DNA of 64,000 bases from Halomonas ventosae (GTDB taxonomy: Bacteria > Pseudomonadota > Gammaproteobacteria > Pseudomonadales > Halomonadaceae): NCBI RefSeq assembly GCF_004363555.1, contig NZ_SNZJ01000004.1, forward strand, positions 124,001 through 188,000, read 5' to 3'. The notes beneath the pieces were generated by a model. It made no database searches, had not been told where the DNA came from, and saw only the letters and a list, made by a program, of their open reading frames with translations. Position numbers and translations under genes: made by a program. Below, one piece after another: positions 40,442-48,241 of this stretch (positions are counted from its first letter, which is position 1; each line of letters starts with the position of its first letter).

Positions 40442-41056
40442 ATGATCCTTCGCACGCTCTCCCTGCTGCGCTCCCTGCAGGGCGCTCATCACACGGTCAC
40501 CGATGCCCAGGCCCGCATCCAGCAGGCCTGCGACTACCGCTGGCTGCGGCGACAGCTGGGCCACGGAGTGGTCGCTGCCCGGCAGGGCTCGCTGGCCGAC
40601 GGCACCCCCGCCGTCTCGGTGGTGCTGCCCTTCGTGGCCACCCCGGCGCGGCGCCGCGGGGGGCGCTGGCCAGAGGACCCCGACGAGCGGGAGCGCTGCT
40701 TCGTGGAGGGGGCCCACGCCTGCCGGGCGGCCGGGGCCCCGGGCTACCGCAAGCTGGAGAGCCTCTCCCAGGGGCTGGCCCAGGGCGGCATGGCCATATT
40801 GAAGGACGCGGCACGCCTCCAGTACCTGCTCGACCAGCAGGCCCTGCGGCTCACCTGGCGGCGCTCGGGCACCCTGCCGCCCGACCTCGCCCGGCAACTC
40901 GGCCGCCGCCTGACCGACGGCGATGCCGAGCGCCACGGCCTCTTCCTGCTGACCCTCAAGGTGCCCGCCCCGCCCCCCGAGGGCTCGCCGAACGGTGCCT
41001 GGCTGGACGCCAGCCTGGATCGCTACCGGCGCATCCTGCCGACCCCCGCCGGCTGA
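40442..41056 (+). CDS. Hypothetical protein flanked by inverted hairpins
   Basis: 204 residues from the ATG at 40442 (MILRTLSLLRSLQGAHHTVT), with only a weak ribosome binding site. The protein is Arg/Ala-rich and basic, has no signal peptide or membrane helix, and contains DDP-like acidic turns around WPEDPDERERCF. I do not recognise a family. Codon use looks like that of neighbouring genes, and third-position GC is high, so it is plausibly coding. Exact 29-bp inverted hairpins lie 104 bases before and 13 bases after it. Confidence 0.6.
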   Translation: MILRTLSLLRSLQGAHHTVTDAQARIQQACDYRWLRRQLGHGVVAARQGSLADGTPAVSVVLPFVATPARRRGGRWPEDPDERERCFVEGAHACRAAGAPGYRKLESLSQGLAQGGMAILKDAARLQYLLDQQALRLTWRRSGTLPPDLARQLGRRLTDGDAERHGLFLLTLKVPAPPPEGSPNGAWLDASLDRYRRILPTPAG

Positions 41057-41068
41057 TACACCACGCGA

Positions 41069-41101
41069 AACCGCCCGGCTGTCTCCAGCCGGGCGGTTTT
41101 T
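41069..41101 (+). terminator. Terminator of the hypothetical gene; right copy of the inverted hairpin pair
   Basis: A 12-bp stem aaccgcccggct/agccgggcggtt with loop gtctcc, followed by ttt in a run of five T (41097-41101). The first 29 bases are the exact reverse complement of 40310-40338. Confidence 0.9.
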
Positions 41102-41126
41102 CGCGCGTCGGGTCGGGCCCGCTGCC

Positions 41127-41369
41127 TCAGGCCTTCTTGACCTTGGCGATCACCCACAGCAGCACCACGGCCCCGACGATGGCGGTGACCAGCGAGCCGA
41201 TGAAACCGCCCGCCTGCAGGCCCAGCAGGCTGAACAGCCCCCCGCCGATGACGGCCCCCACCACGCCGACCCCGATATTGCCAAGGATGCCGAAGCCGCC
41301 GCCGCGAATGATATGGCCGGCGATCCAGCCGGCCAGGCCACCGATGATCAACCAGGCAATGATTCCCAT
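41127..41369 (-). CDS. GlsB/YeaQ/YmgE family stress-response membrane protein
   Basis: 80-residue inner-membrane protein, Gly-rich with three hydrophobic segments: IIAWLIIGGLAGWIAGHII, then GNIGVGVVGAVIGGGLF, then GSLVTAIVGAVVLLWVIA. It ends KVKKA. This pattern is characteristic of the transglycosylase-associated (GlsB/YeaQ) family, induced by stress in several bacteria; its molecular role is unclear. The ATG at 41369 lies eight bases after AAGGAG; another ATG three codons upstream is too close to it. Confidence 0.9.
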   Translation of the reverse strand: MGIIAWLIIGGLAGWIAGHIIRGGGFGILGNIGVGVVGAVIGGGLFSLLGLQAGGFIGSLVTAIVGAVVLLWVIAKVKKA

Positions 41370-41437
41370 GGCATACACTCCTTTTTCCTTGGTGAAGGTG
41401 GTTCGATGGTGCCTTGCCGGGCGCCGGGAGAAAAGCC

Positions 41438-41986
41438 TCAGAACGCGGAACCGGGCTGCTCGAGGAAAGCCCGCTCCTCGCGGGTGGAGTCCCGCCCCAG
41501 CACGGCATTGCGATGGGGATAGCGGCCGAAGCGCGCGATGACCTCGCGGTGACGGTGCGCGTGGCGCAGGTTCTCCTCCAGCCCCGGCTGGGCGAACAGG
41601 CGCATCGCCTCGTCATGGATCGCCAGCGACTCGCTGTGCATGTAGGGCATGAAGAGGAAGGCCCGCCAGGGCACGTCCAGCAGCCGGTCCGCGCGCTGGG
41701 CGACCGCCTCCTGGGCCAATACCAGGGCCACCGGGTCCCAGGCGAAGGCGAGGGACGCCCCGCGATGAATGTTGCGCGGGAACTGGTCGAGCAGGATCAC
41801 CTCGGCCAGACGGCCGCGGGCGGACGCCCGCCACTGCCAGAACTCGCCACGCCCCGCGGCCGCGAGCCAGTCGCCGAAGCGCCGTGCGATCTCGGCATCC
41901 AGGGCCGGGTCCTTGCGAAACCACTGGGCGGGCGCGAGCTCCCTGAACCAGAAGTCGATCACCACCTCGGGGCGACGCTCTTCCAT
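41438..41986 (-). CDS. DUF924 family protein
   Basis: 182-residue cytoplasmic protein starting MEERRPEVVIDFWFRELAP. Family landmarks are IDFWFRELAPAQWF, LAEVILLDQFPRNIHRG near residue 65, FLFMPYMHSESLAIHDEA near 115 and RYPHRNAVLGRDSTREE near 155. DUF924 is widespread in proteobacteria and has a TPR-like helical fold, but no established activity. The ATG at 41986 follows GAGGAGG. It is divergent from the small gene at 42072. Confidence 0.9.
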   Translation of the reverse strand: MEERRPEVVIDFWFRELAPAQWFRKDPALDAEIARRFGDWLAAAGRGEFWQWRASARGRLAEVILLDQFPRNIHRGASLAFAWDPVALVLAQEAVAQRADRLLDVPWRAFLFMPYMHSESLAIHDEAMRLFAQPGLEENLRHAHRHREVIARFGRYPHRNAVLGRDSTREERAFLEQPGSAF

Positions 41987-42071
41987 GATGGCCTCCTCTT
42001 CGCCCCGGGGTGGAGCTGGTACCATCACAGGGTAGCCGCCCCACCCCCTGCCCACCACCGAAGGGAGCCAC

Positions 42072-42290
42072 ATGACCACCTACGACCTGCTGCAGATGCT
42101 GGGTTACGTCTTCAACATCCTCGGCCTGCTGGTCTGCATCGGCGGCCTGACCCTGGCCCGTCGTCCCGACCGCCGCCTGCTCGGCCGCAGCCTCGCGGTG
42201 CTGGGGTTCGTGATCGCCGCGGCCCCCGTGCTGGTACAGCTCCTCGGCCTGGTCGAGCCCGTGCCGGTGAGTGCCCTGCCGCCCCGCTAG
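42072..42290 (+). CDS. Small two-helix membrane protein, unknown
   Basis: 72 residues with two hydrophobic helices (MLGYVFNILGLLVCIGGLTL and LAVLGFVIAAAPVLVQLLGL) separated by a basic loop RRPDRRLLGRS. The ATG at 42072 follows GAAGGGAG at good spacing, which supports translation. I do not recognise a family. It precedes the sodium symporter gene by 165 bases, but a functional link is only positional. Confidence 0.6.
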   Translation: MTTYDLLQMLGYVFNILGLLVCIGGLTLARRPDRRLLGRSLAVLGFVIAAAPVLVQLLGLVEPVPVSALPPR

Positions 42291-42380
42291 CCGGGATGAC
42301 AGTGCCCCACCAATGTCGGACAATTAGACGAAAGGTGAATGGCGGTGCCGAGTCACGGGACTAGACTCGCCCACCATCCT

Positions 42381-42422
42381 GGTAAGTTTACCTACATTCC
42401 TGCCGCAAACGACGCATATGCG
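42381..42422. promoter_or_regulatory. Two short palindromes upstream of the symporter gene
   Basis: GGTAA-gt-TTACC at 42381-42392 and the perfect palindrome CGCATATGCG at 42413-42422, within 75 bases of the ATG at 42456. These are possible operator sites. Confidence 0.3.
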
Positions 42423-42455
42423 GCCGAATCCACCCCTCACAAGGATGTTTCCAAC

Positions 42456-44051
42456 ATGCACGCCCTGACCCTGGCGTCCTTCCTCTTCTTCACGGGGCTG
42501 GTCGCCTTCATCACCTGGCGCATCACGCGCCGCGACGACCACTCGACCTCCAGCGGCTTCTTCCTGGCCGGGCGCAGCCTGACCTTCCCGCTGATCGCCG
42601 GGTCGCTCTTGATGACCAACCTCTCCACCGAGCAGATGGTGGGGCTCAACGGCGCAGCCTTCAGCGATGGCCTCTCGGTGATGGCCTGGGAGGTGGTGGC
42701 GGTCATCGCCCTGGTGGCGCTGGCGCTGTTCTTCCTGCCGCGCTTCCTGAGGAGCGGCATCGCCACCCTGCCCCAGCTGCTGGAGCTGCGCTTCGACAAG
42801 ACCACCCAGCTGATCACCAACATCATCTTCCTGATCGCCTATGCGGTGATCCTGCTGCCGATCATCCTCTACTCCGGCGCCATGGGCCTGCAGGGCATGC
42901 TTGACCTGCAGGGGCTCACTGGCATCGAATCGCCCACCGTGCTGCTGTGGCTGACGGTCTGGCTGGTGGGGCTGATCGGCTCCGTCTATGCCCTGTTCGG
43001 TGGGCTGCGCACCGTCGCCGTCTCCGACACCCTCAACGGCGTGGGGCTGCTGGTCGGCGGCTTCGTGATCGTCTACTTCGGCCTGCAGGCGGTGAGCAGC
43101 GACGGCGGCATCCTGGAGGGCTGGGCGATCCTCAAGGAGAGCGACCCCGAGATGCTCAACTCCATCGGGACCAGCGAGCAGCAGGTGCCCTTCGCGACAC
43201 TCTTCACCGGGGTCTTCCTGATCAACCTCTTCTACTGGACCACCAACCAGCAGATCATCCAGCGCACCTTCGCCGCCAAGACCCTCGCCGAGGGCCAGAA
43301 GGGCGTGCTGCTGACCGGCTTCTTCAAGCTGCTCGGCCCCCTCTACCTGGTGCTGCCCGGGATCATCGCCTTCCACCTCTATGCCGACCAGGGCGTGCGC
43401 GCCGACGAGGCCTATGGCCACCTGGTGTTCAACGTGCTGCCCGCGCCGCTCACCGGCTTCTTCGCCGCGGTGATGGTCGGCGCCATCCTGTCGTCGTTCA
43501 ACTCCGCGCTCAACAGCACCACGACCCTGTTCAGCCTCGGCTTCTACAAGGTGGTGCTCAACAAGGACGCCAGCGAGGCGCAGGTGGTGCGCTCGAGCAA
43601 GGTCTTCGGCTGGATCATGGCCGTCGCCGCCATGACCATCGCCCCGCTGCTGGCCGGCCAGGAGAGCCTGTTCGGCTACCTGCAGAAGATGAACGCCATC
43701 TATTTCATCCCCATCCTGGCCGTGGTGCTGGTGGGCCTGCTGACCCGTCGCGTGCCGGCCCTGGCGGCCAAGGTGGCGCTGGTGGGCGGCTGCCTGCTGA
43801 TCTTCGCCGGCTACTTCATCCCGCCCTTCGACAGGCTGCCGGTGGTGATGCACGAGTTCCACTTCGTGGCCAGCGTCTTCGTGCTGCTGGTGGCGGTGAT
43901 GCTGCTGATCGGCCGGCTGCGTCCCCGCGAGACCGCCTGGGTCCACGAGGACAGCGGCGCCGTCGACCTGACCCCCTGGCGGGGCGCCATCCCCGCCGGC
44001 ATCGTGCTGGTGATCCTGGTGATCGCCATCTACGCGGCCTTCGCCGGCTGA
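42456..44051 (+). CDS. Solute:sodium symporter (SLC5/SSS family, SglT/YidK-like)
   Basis: 531-residue membrane transporter with 13-14 helices. It drives uptake of a sugar or related solute with Na+. Family landmarks are [20 protein letters not shown] near residue 30, and [20 protein letters not shown] near 183. [22 protein letters not shown] near 255 is typical of sugar symporters such as Vibrio SglT. The Ser/Asn/Thr-rich [19 protein letters not shown] near 345 fits the Na2 site region. The ATG at 42456 follows AAGGATG. The substrate is not certain; no sugar-catabolic gene is adjacent. Na+ coupling fits a halophile. Confidence 0.88.
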   Translation: MHALTLASFLFFTGLVAFITWRITRRDDHSTSSGFFLAGRSLTFPLIAGSLLMTNLSTEQMVGLNGAAFSDGLSVMAWEVVAVIALVALALFFLPRFLRSGIATLPQLLELRFDKTTQLITNIIFLIAYAVILLPIILYSGAMGLQGMLDLQGLTGIESPTVLLWLTVWLVGLIGSVYALFGGLRTVAVSDTLNGVGLLVGGFVIVYFGLQAVSSDGGILEGWAILKESDPEMLNSIGTSEQQVPFATLFTGVFLINLFYWTTNQQIIQRTFAAKTLAEGQKGVLLTGFFKLLGPLYLVLPGIIAFHLYADQGVRADEAYGHLVFNVLPAPLTGFFAAVMVGAILSSFNSALNSTTTLFSLGFYKVVLNKDASEAQVVRSSKVFGWIMAVAAMTIAPLLAGQESLFGYLQKMNAIYFIPILAVVLVGLLTRRVPALAAKVALVGGCLLIFAGYFIPPFDRLPVVMHEFHFVASVFVLLVAVMLLIGRLRPRETAWVHEDSGAVDLTPWRGAIPAGIVLVILVIAIYAAFAG

Positions 44052-44070
44052 CGCCGCCAGGCCCTCTCCT

Positions 44071-44104
44071 CGCTGCCCCGCCCCGCGCGGGGCAGCGTCG
44101 TTTC
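44071..44104 (+). terminator. Terminator of the symporter gene
   Basis: A perfect 11-bp stem cgctgccccgc/gcggggcagcg (44071-44081 with 44087-44097), then tcgtttc. Confidence 0.8.
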
Positions 44105-44177
44105 ATGATCCCACGCCTTGTCAGGCGCGCGCCCGACCCGCACATTAGGGCAGCATACGACCCCGCAAGGACGCCCC

Positions 44178-45572
44178 ATGCGCACCCCGCTGACCCGTGA
44201 ACTCCATGATCTGCTCGAGCGCGGCCGCGACCGCCAGCTGCGCCTGGCGGTGACCGGCCTGTCGCGCTCGGGCAAGACGGCCTTCCTCACCTCGCTGGTC
44301 AACCAGCTGCGCCATGCCGGCCTCGAGGCGCGACTCGACCTGCTGCCGGCTGCCCGCGAGGGGCGCCTGCTCGGCGCCCGACGCGTGCAGCAGCAGGACC
44401 TCGCCGTGCCGCGCTTCCCCTACGACCAGGCGATGCTGGCGCTGGATGACCAGCCCCCACGCTGGCCCGAGCCGACCCGCGGCATCAGCGAGCTGCGCCT
44501 GGCGATCCGCTACCGGCCGTCACGGCGTGGCCTGCTCGGTGGCGAGACCCGCCAGCTGACCCTGGACCTCTTCGACTACCCCGGGGAGTGGCTGCTCGAC
44601 CTGCCGCTGCTGGAGCACGACTATCTGAGCTGGAGCCGGGCCCAGCGGCATGACGGCGGCAGCGAGCGTTCCGCCCTGTTCGCCGACTGGCACCGCGCGG
44701 TGGCCGCCCTCGACCCCGCCGAGGAGGTCGACGAGGCGCGCCTGGCCGAGATCGCCGAGCTGTATGCCAGGGGACTGCGGGCCGCCCGGGAGGCCGGCTT
44801 CGCCGACCTGCAGCCGGGACGCTTCCTGCTGCCCGGGGAGCTCGAGGGGGCCCCGGTGCTGCAGTTCTTTCCCCTGCCGGGCATCAGGGAGGCCGACCGC
44901 GACGAACTCGCCGCCCTGCCGGCAGAGAGCCTCTATGCTACCCTCGCCCGGCGCTTTCGCCACTACCAGCAGCACATCGTCAAGCCCTTCTATCGTGAAC
45001 ACTTCCGCCGCTTCGACCGCCAGATCGTGCTGGTCGACGTGCTCGGGGCCCTCAACGCCGGGCCGGAGCACTTCGAGGACCTATCCCGCGCCCTGTCGAA
45101 CCTGATGCAGAGCTTCGACTATGGCCGACGCAGCCTGCTGACGCGGCTGTTCGCCCCGCGCATCGACCGCCTGGCCATCGCCGCCACCAAGGCCGACCAC
45201 GTCACCCCCGAGCAGCACGGCCGCCTGGTCGCCCTGCTCGAGGCGCTGCTCGCCGACCCGCTGAAGGACCTGCGCTTCGCCGACGTGCCGGTCCGGGCCC
45301 TGTCGCTGGCGGCGATCCGCGCCACCCAGAGCCGCGAGGTCAGCCAGCAGGGGCGACGTACCCCGGCCCTGCGCGGCACCACCCTGGCCGGCGAGTCGCT
45401 GCTGCTGTTCCCCGGCGAGGTCCCCGACCGGCTGCCGGGGGCGGACTTCTGGACCCGCCAGGGCTTCGACTTCACGGCCTTTCGCCCCCTGCCCCGCGAG
45501 AAGGGGGCACCGCTGCCCCACATCCGCATGGATGCCGCCCTGGACTGGTTGATCGGAGACAAGCTGTCATGA
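44178..45572 (+). CDS. ycjX: YcjX-like P-loop protein
   Basis: 464-residue DUF463 (YcjX) family protein with a GTPase-like P-loop near residue 28, VTGLSRSGKTAFLTSLVNQL. LTLDLFDYPGEWLLDLPLL near 135 and IVLVDVLGALNAG near 287 are further family blocks. DRLAIAATKADHVTPEQHG resembles the nucleotide-specificity TKAD motif. In E. coli ycjX and ycjF belong to the phage-shock (Psp) regulon. The ATG at 44178 follows AAGGAC. The stop overlaps the start of ycjF (ATGA), so the pair is coupled. No psp genes are adjacent. Confidence 0.92.
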   Translation: MRTPLTRELHDLLERGRDRQLRLAVTGLSRSGKTAFLTSLVNQLRHAGLEARLDLLPAAREGRLLGARRVQQQDLAVPRFPYDQAMLALDDQPPRWPEPTRGISELRLAIRYRPSRRGLLGGETRQLTLDLFDYPGEWLLDLPLLEHDYLSWSRAQRHDGGSERSALFADWHRAVAALDPAEEVDEARLAEIAELYARGLRAAREAGFADLQPGRFLLPGELEGAPVLQFFPLPGIREADRDELAALPAESLYATLARRFRHYQQHIVKPFYREHFRRFDRQIVLVDVLGALNAGPEHFEDLSRALSNLMQSFDYGRRSLLTRLFAPRIDRLAIAATKADHVTPEQHGRLVALLEALLADPLKDLRFADVPVRALSLAAIRATQSREVSQQGRRTPALRGTTLAGESLLLFPGEVPDRLPGADFWTRQGFDFTAFRPLPREKGAPLPHIRMDAALDWLIGDKLS

Positions 45573-46639
45573 CCCCTTCCCGCGAACAGGACCCTCGCCC
45601 GGGCGAGCGCTTCACCCTCGATGACGCGCCGGCCCCGGAGGCCGAGGCTCGGGATCCCCGGCCCGGGCGGCACTTCGAGGCCGGACTGCCGAGCCAGCCG
45701 CTGGACGACCCCCAGGCCGATGCGGCCCCCGGCGAAAAGGCGCTGGGGGATAGCCTGATGCGCCCGCGCAAGCGGCGCTGGGGACTGCTCGCCCTGCTCG
45801 GCGGCAGCCTGGGCCTGGGCGCGGTGGAGGCCGGCCGGACCCTGCAGGCCGCCAGCCTCGGCGGCGACTGGCTGGCCGGCGGCTGGAGCCTGCTGCTGCT
45901 GCTGGCCCTGGGGCTCGGCGGTTCGGCCCTGCTGCGCGAGCTGTGGCGCCTGCGCCGCCTGGCCCGCCACGCCCGGCTGCGCGAGCGCCTCGCCGCCCTG
46001 TCCGAGGCCACCCCCGCCCGGGCACAGTCGCTGGCCGGGCAGCTGCGCCGCGACCTCGGCCTGGACGACGACCACCCCCACTGGCAGGCCTTCCTGGCCG
46101 CCCGCGAGCCCCACCATGACGGGCGCGACACCCGGGCGCTGCTCACCCATCACCTGCTCGCCCCCCGCGACCGGGAGGCCCGCCGGCTGATCTCGCGGAT
46201 GTCCGGCGAGACGGCGGTGATGGTGGCGGTGAGCCCCTTGACCCTGGTCGACATGGCGCTGGTCGCCTGGCGCCACCTGGCGATGGTCGACCGCCTGTGC
46301 CGCCTCTACGGGCTGGAACTGGGCTATGCGGCACGCCTGCGGCTGCTGCGCAGCGTGCTCTACCAGATGGCCTTCGCCGGGGCCAGCGAGATCGCCAGCG
46401 AGGCGAGCATGCAGATGCTGTCGATGGACCTGGCCGGCAAGCTCTCGACGCGTGCCGCCCAGGGCCTCGGCGTCGGGCTGCTGGGGGCGCGGCTGGGACT
46501 GCGCACCCAGCGCCTGGCCCGGCCGCTGGACTTCGCCGCGGAGGAGGCCCCCCGCATGGCCGACCTGCGCCGCGACCTCTGGCAGCAGTTGCGCCGCCTG
46601 GAGGCCGGCGAGGAGAGGGCGAAGGCGCGCCATCCTTGA
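45569..46639 (+). CDS. ycjF: YcjF/TIGR01620 family membrane protein
   Basis: 356 residues. The N-terminal 70 residues are acidic and Pro-rich (EQDPRPGERFTLDDAPAPEA). Two membrane helices follow near residues 70-125. A C-terminal domain includes LISRMSGETAVMVAVSPLTL and MVDRLCRLYGLELGYAARL near 245. This is the standard partner of YcjX. The start overlaps the ycjX stop (ATGA at 45569-45572). Its function is unknown beyond stress association. The stop codon lies inside a possible FNR/Anr-type site for the next gene. Confidence 0.9.
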   Translation: MTPSREQDPRPGERFTLDDAPAPEAEARDPRPGRHFEAGLPSQPLDDPQADAAPGEKALGDSLMRPRKRRWGLLALLGGSLGLGAVEAGRTLQAASLGGDWLAGGWSLLLLLALGLGGSALLRELWRLRRLARHARLRERLAALSEATPARAQSLAGQLRRDLGLDDDHPHWQAFLAAREPHHDGRDTRALLTHHLLAPRDREARRLISRMSGETAVMVAVSPLTLVDMALVAWRHLAMVDRLCRLYGLELGYAARLRLLRSVLYQMAFAGASEIASEASMQMLSMDLAGKLSTRAAQGLGVGLLGARLGLRTQRLARPLDFAAEEAPRMADLRRDLWQQLRRLEAGEERAKARHP

Positions 46640-46649
46640 CCCGGATCAT
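46636..46649. promoter_or_regulatory. Possible FNR/Anr-type box upstream of uspA-like gene
   Basis: TTGAC-CCGG-ATCAT resembles the TTGAT-N4-ATCAA site with one changed base in each arm. It is about 70 bases upstream of the UspA gene start, a usual activation distance. UspA genes are Anr targets in Pseudomonas; extension to this gene is inference. Confidence 0.35.
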
Positions 46650-46719
46650 GACACCGCGCCGACGGGTGACTAGGCTCCTCGGTAGGTACTCCCGCCATCA
46701 CCCCTGAAGGATGACCCTC

Positions 46720-47160
46720 ATGTTCAACTCCATCCTGGTGCCCGTCGACGGCTCCGAGCACGCCAAGAAGGCCCTCTCCGTGGCCTGCCAGCTGGCCCGA
46801 CAGGAGAACGCCACCCTGCACCTGCTGCACATCCCCGAGGAACTCGCCCACGAGACCACCCTGGTGTGGGGCATCGGCGCCATCGCCGTCGAGGCCTCGC
46901 GAGAGGAGCGCGAGGCGGCCGGCAAGCAGGTCGTGGACCGCGCCGCCGAGGCGGCAAGTGAACTCGGCGTCACCAACCTCGAGACGGTCATCGGCCAGGG
47001 CGACCCGGCCCGCACCATCATCAGCGAGGCCCGCCGCCGCGGCGTCGACGCCATCGTCATGGGCAGTCGCGGCCTGAGCGACCTCAAGGGGCTGGTGGTC
47101 GGCAGCGTCTCCCACAAGGTCAGCCACGCGGCCGACTGCACCGTGATCACCGTGCGCTGA
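46720..47160 (+). CDS. Universal stress protein, UspA family (ATP-binding type)
   Basis: 146 residues starting MFNSILVPVDGSEHAKKAL. The ATP-binding signature G2xG9xGS is present in MGSRGLSDLKGLVVGSVSHK near residue 116. VNAPVDG-like N-terminal Asp is in VPVDGS. The ATG at 46720 is seven bases after AAGGAT; the ATG nine bases upstream overlaps that site and is less likely. A possible anaerobic-regulator box lies upstream. Role: survival under growth arrest or oxygen limitation, by family. Confidence 0.93.
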   Translation: MFNSILVPVDGSEHAKKALSVACQLARQENATLHLLHIPEELAHETTLVWGIGAIAVEASREEREAAGKQVVDRAAEAASELGVTNLETVIGQGDPARTIISEARRRGVDAIVMGSRGLSDLKGLVVGSVSHKVSHAADCTVITVR

Positions 47161-47209
47161 AAGGCGACGAACCCGCCCATCGACGGCAACCGCGGGCGCC
47201 GTCATGCAT

Positions 47210-48010
47210 TCATGACAGGCCGAAGCGCTCGCGCAGCCGCGCGGCCACGGCCTGCTCATCGTGATGGCCGATGCGCTCGGCCGCGGGAAGCCGGACACCC
47301 AGGTCGGGATGGGCATTGGCCATGAGGTGGGCCTCGCCGGCCAGGGCGAGCATCTCGACGTCGTTGAGGTTGTCGCCGAAGGCCAGGCACGCCTCGGGGC
47401 CGAGCCCCAGGCGTTCGAGCAGCGCGGCGAGGGCGGTGCCCTTGTTCACGCCCCCGGCCATGATCTCCAGCGACGTGGCCATCGACCAGGTCAGGTGCAG
47501 CCGCTCGCCATGGCGGGCGCGGATCGTCGCCGCCAGCCGCTCGACCTCGCCCGGGTCGCCGATATAGAGCACCTTGCCGACCCCCTCGCCGTCGAGTTCG
47601 CCGGGGTCGGCGACCCGGTAGCCGAAGCCGGTGTGGGCATGCAGTGCCAGCAGGCCGGGCGCCTCGGCATCGATCAGCCACTCGTGCTCCCGGTAGAGGT
47701 TGAGCCGCACCGCGGCGGGGCGCGGCAAGGCGATCAGCTCCCGGGCCAGCGAGGCCTCCAGGTGGCGGGCGCTGACCAGGCGGTCCTCGGTATCGTGGAG
47801 ATAGGCGCCGTTGGTGCTGATCACGTGCACCGGCACGCCCAGGCGCTCGCGGAAGCGCTGCATGTCCCGGAAATGGCGCCCCGAGGCGAAGGCCAGGTGG
47901 TGGCCCTGTCCCGCCAGGGCACGCAGGGTGTCGACGGTCTCCGGGGGCAGGTCATGGTCGGCCCCGAGCAGGGTGCCGTCGAGGTCGGAGACGATCAGTC
48001 GTGGGGTCAT
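47210..48010 (-). CDS. Cof-type HAD-IIB hydrolase
   Basis: 266-residue phosphatase of the HAD superfamily. The catalytic Asp9 and Asp11 are in IVSDLDGTLLGADHD. Motif II is TNG in VISTNGAYLHD near residue 64. The motif III lysine is in GVNKGTALAALLERLG near 187, and motif IV is AFGDNLNDVEMLALAG near 210. The C2B cap lies between motifs II and III. The substrate is typically a sugar phosphate or flavin/pyridoxal phosphate and is unknown here. The ATG at 48010 follows AGAAGG. An open frame continues upstream to 50293 on this strand, but that part is the complement of rnb and not coding. Confidence 0.92.
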   Translation of the reverse strand: MTPRLIVSDLDGTLLGADHDLPPETVDTLRALAGQGHHLAFASGRHFRDMQRFRERLGVPVHVISTNGAYLHDTEDRLVSARHLEASLARELIALPRPAAVRLNLYREHEWLIDAEAPGLLALHAHTGFGYRVADPGELDGEGVGKVLYIGDPGEVERLAATIRARHGERLHLTWSMATSLEIMAGGVNKGTALAALLERLGLGPEACLAFGDNLNDVEMLALAGEAHLMANAHPDLGVRLPAAERIGHHDEQAVAARLRERFGLS

Positions 48011-48182
48011 GGGGCCTTCTTCCGCTGCCGTGAACCCGGAAAGGCTACCGAAGGCGACCCCGGCTGTCTTCCCTGACGAGTACCGACGGCCGTTATCGAG
48101 GCGTTCAACGGGCAGCCACACCCGCCCTGTGACCGAGGCGCCTTCGCAACCAACTGATTCCTCGTGGTGCCCGGCACGGCGT

Positions 48183-48211
48183 TTGGCGCCGGGGTCGCGA
48201 ATCCGTATAGT
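48183..48211 (+). promoter_or_regulatory. Sigma-70-like promoter of rnb
   Basis: TTGGCG (48183-48188), exactly 17-base spacer, TATAGT (48206-48211), 30 bases before the rnb ATG. Confidence 0.65.
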
Positions 48212-48241
48212 GAGCCCCCTACCCGCCAACCGATCGTGACC

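Noticed and set aside
40310..41097. Hairpin pair as terminal inverted repeats of an insertion sequence
   Set aside because: The enclosed gene does not resemble a transposase and no target-site duplication is evident. Kept only as an inverted hairpin pair.
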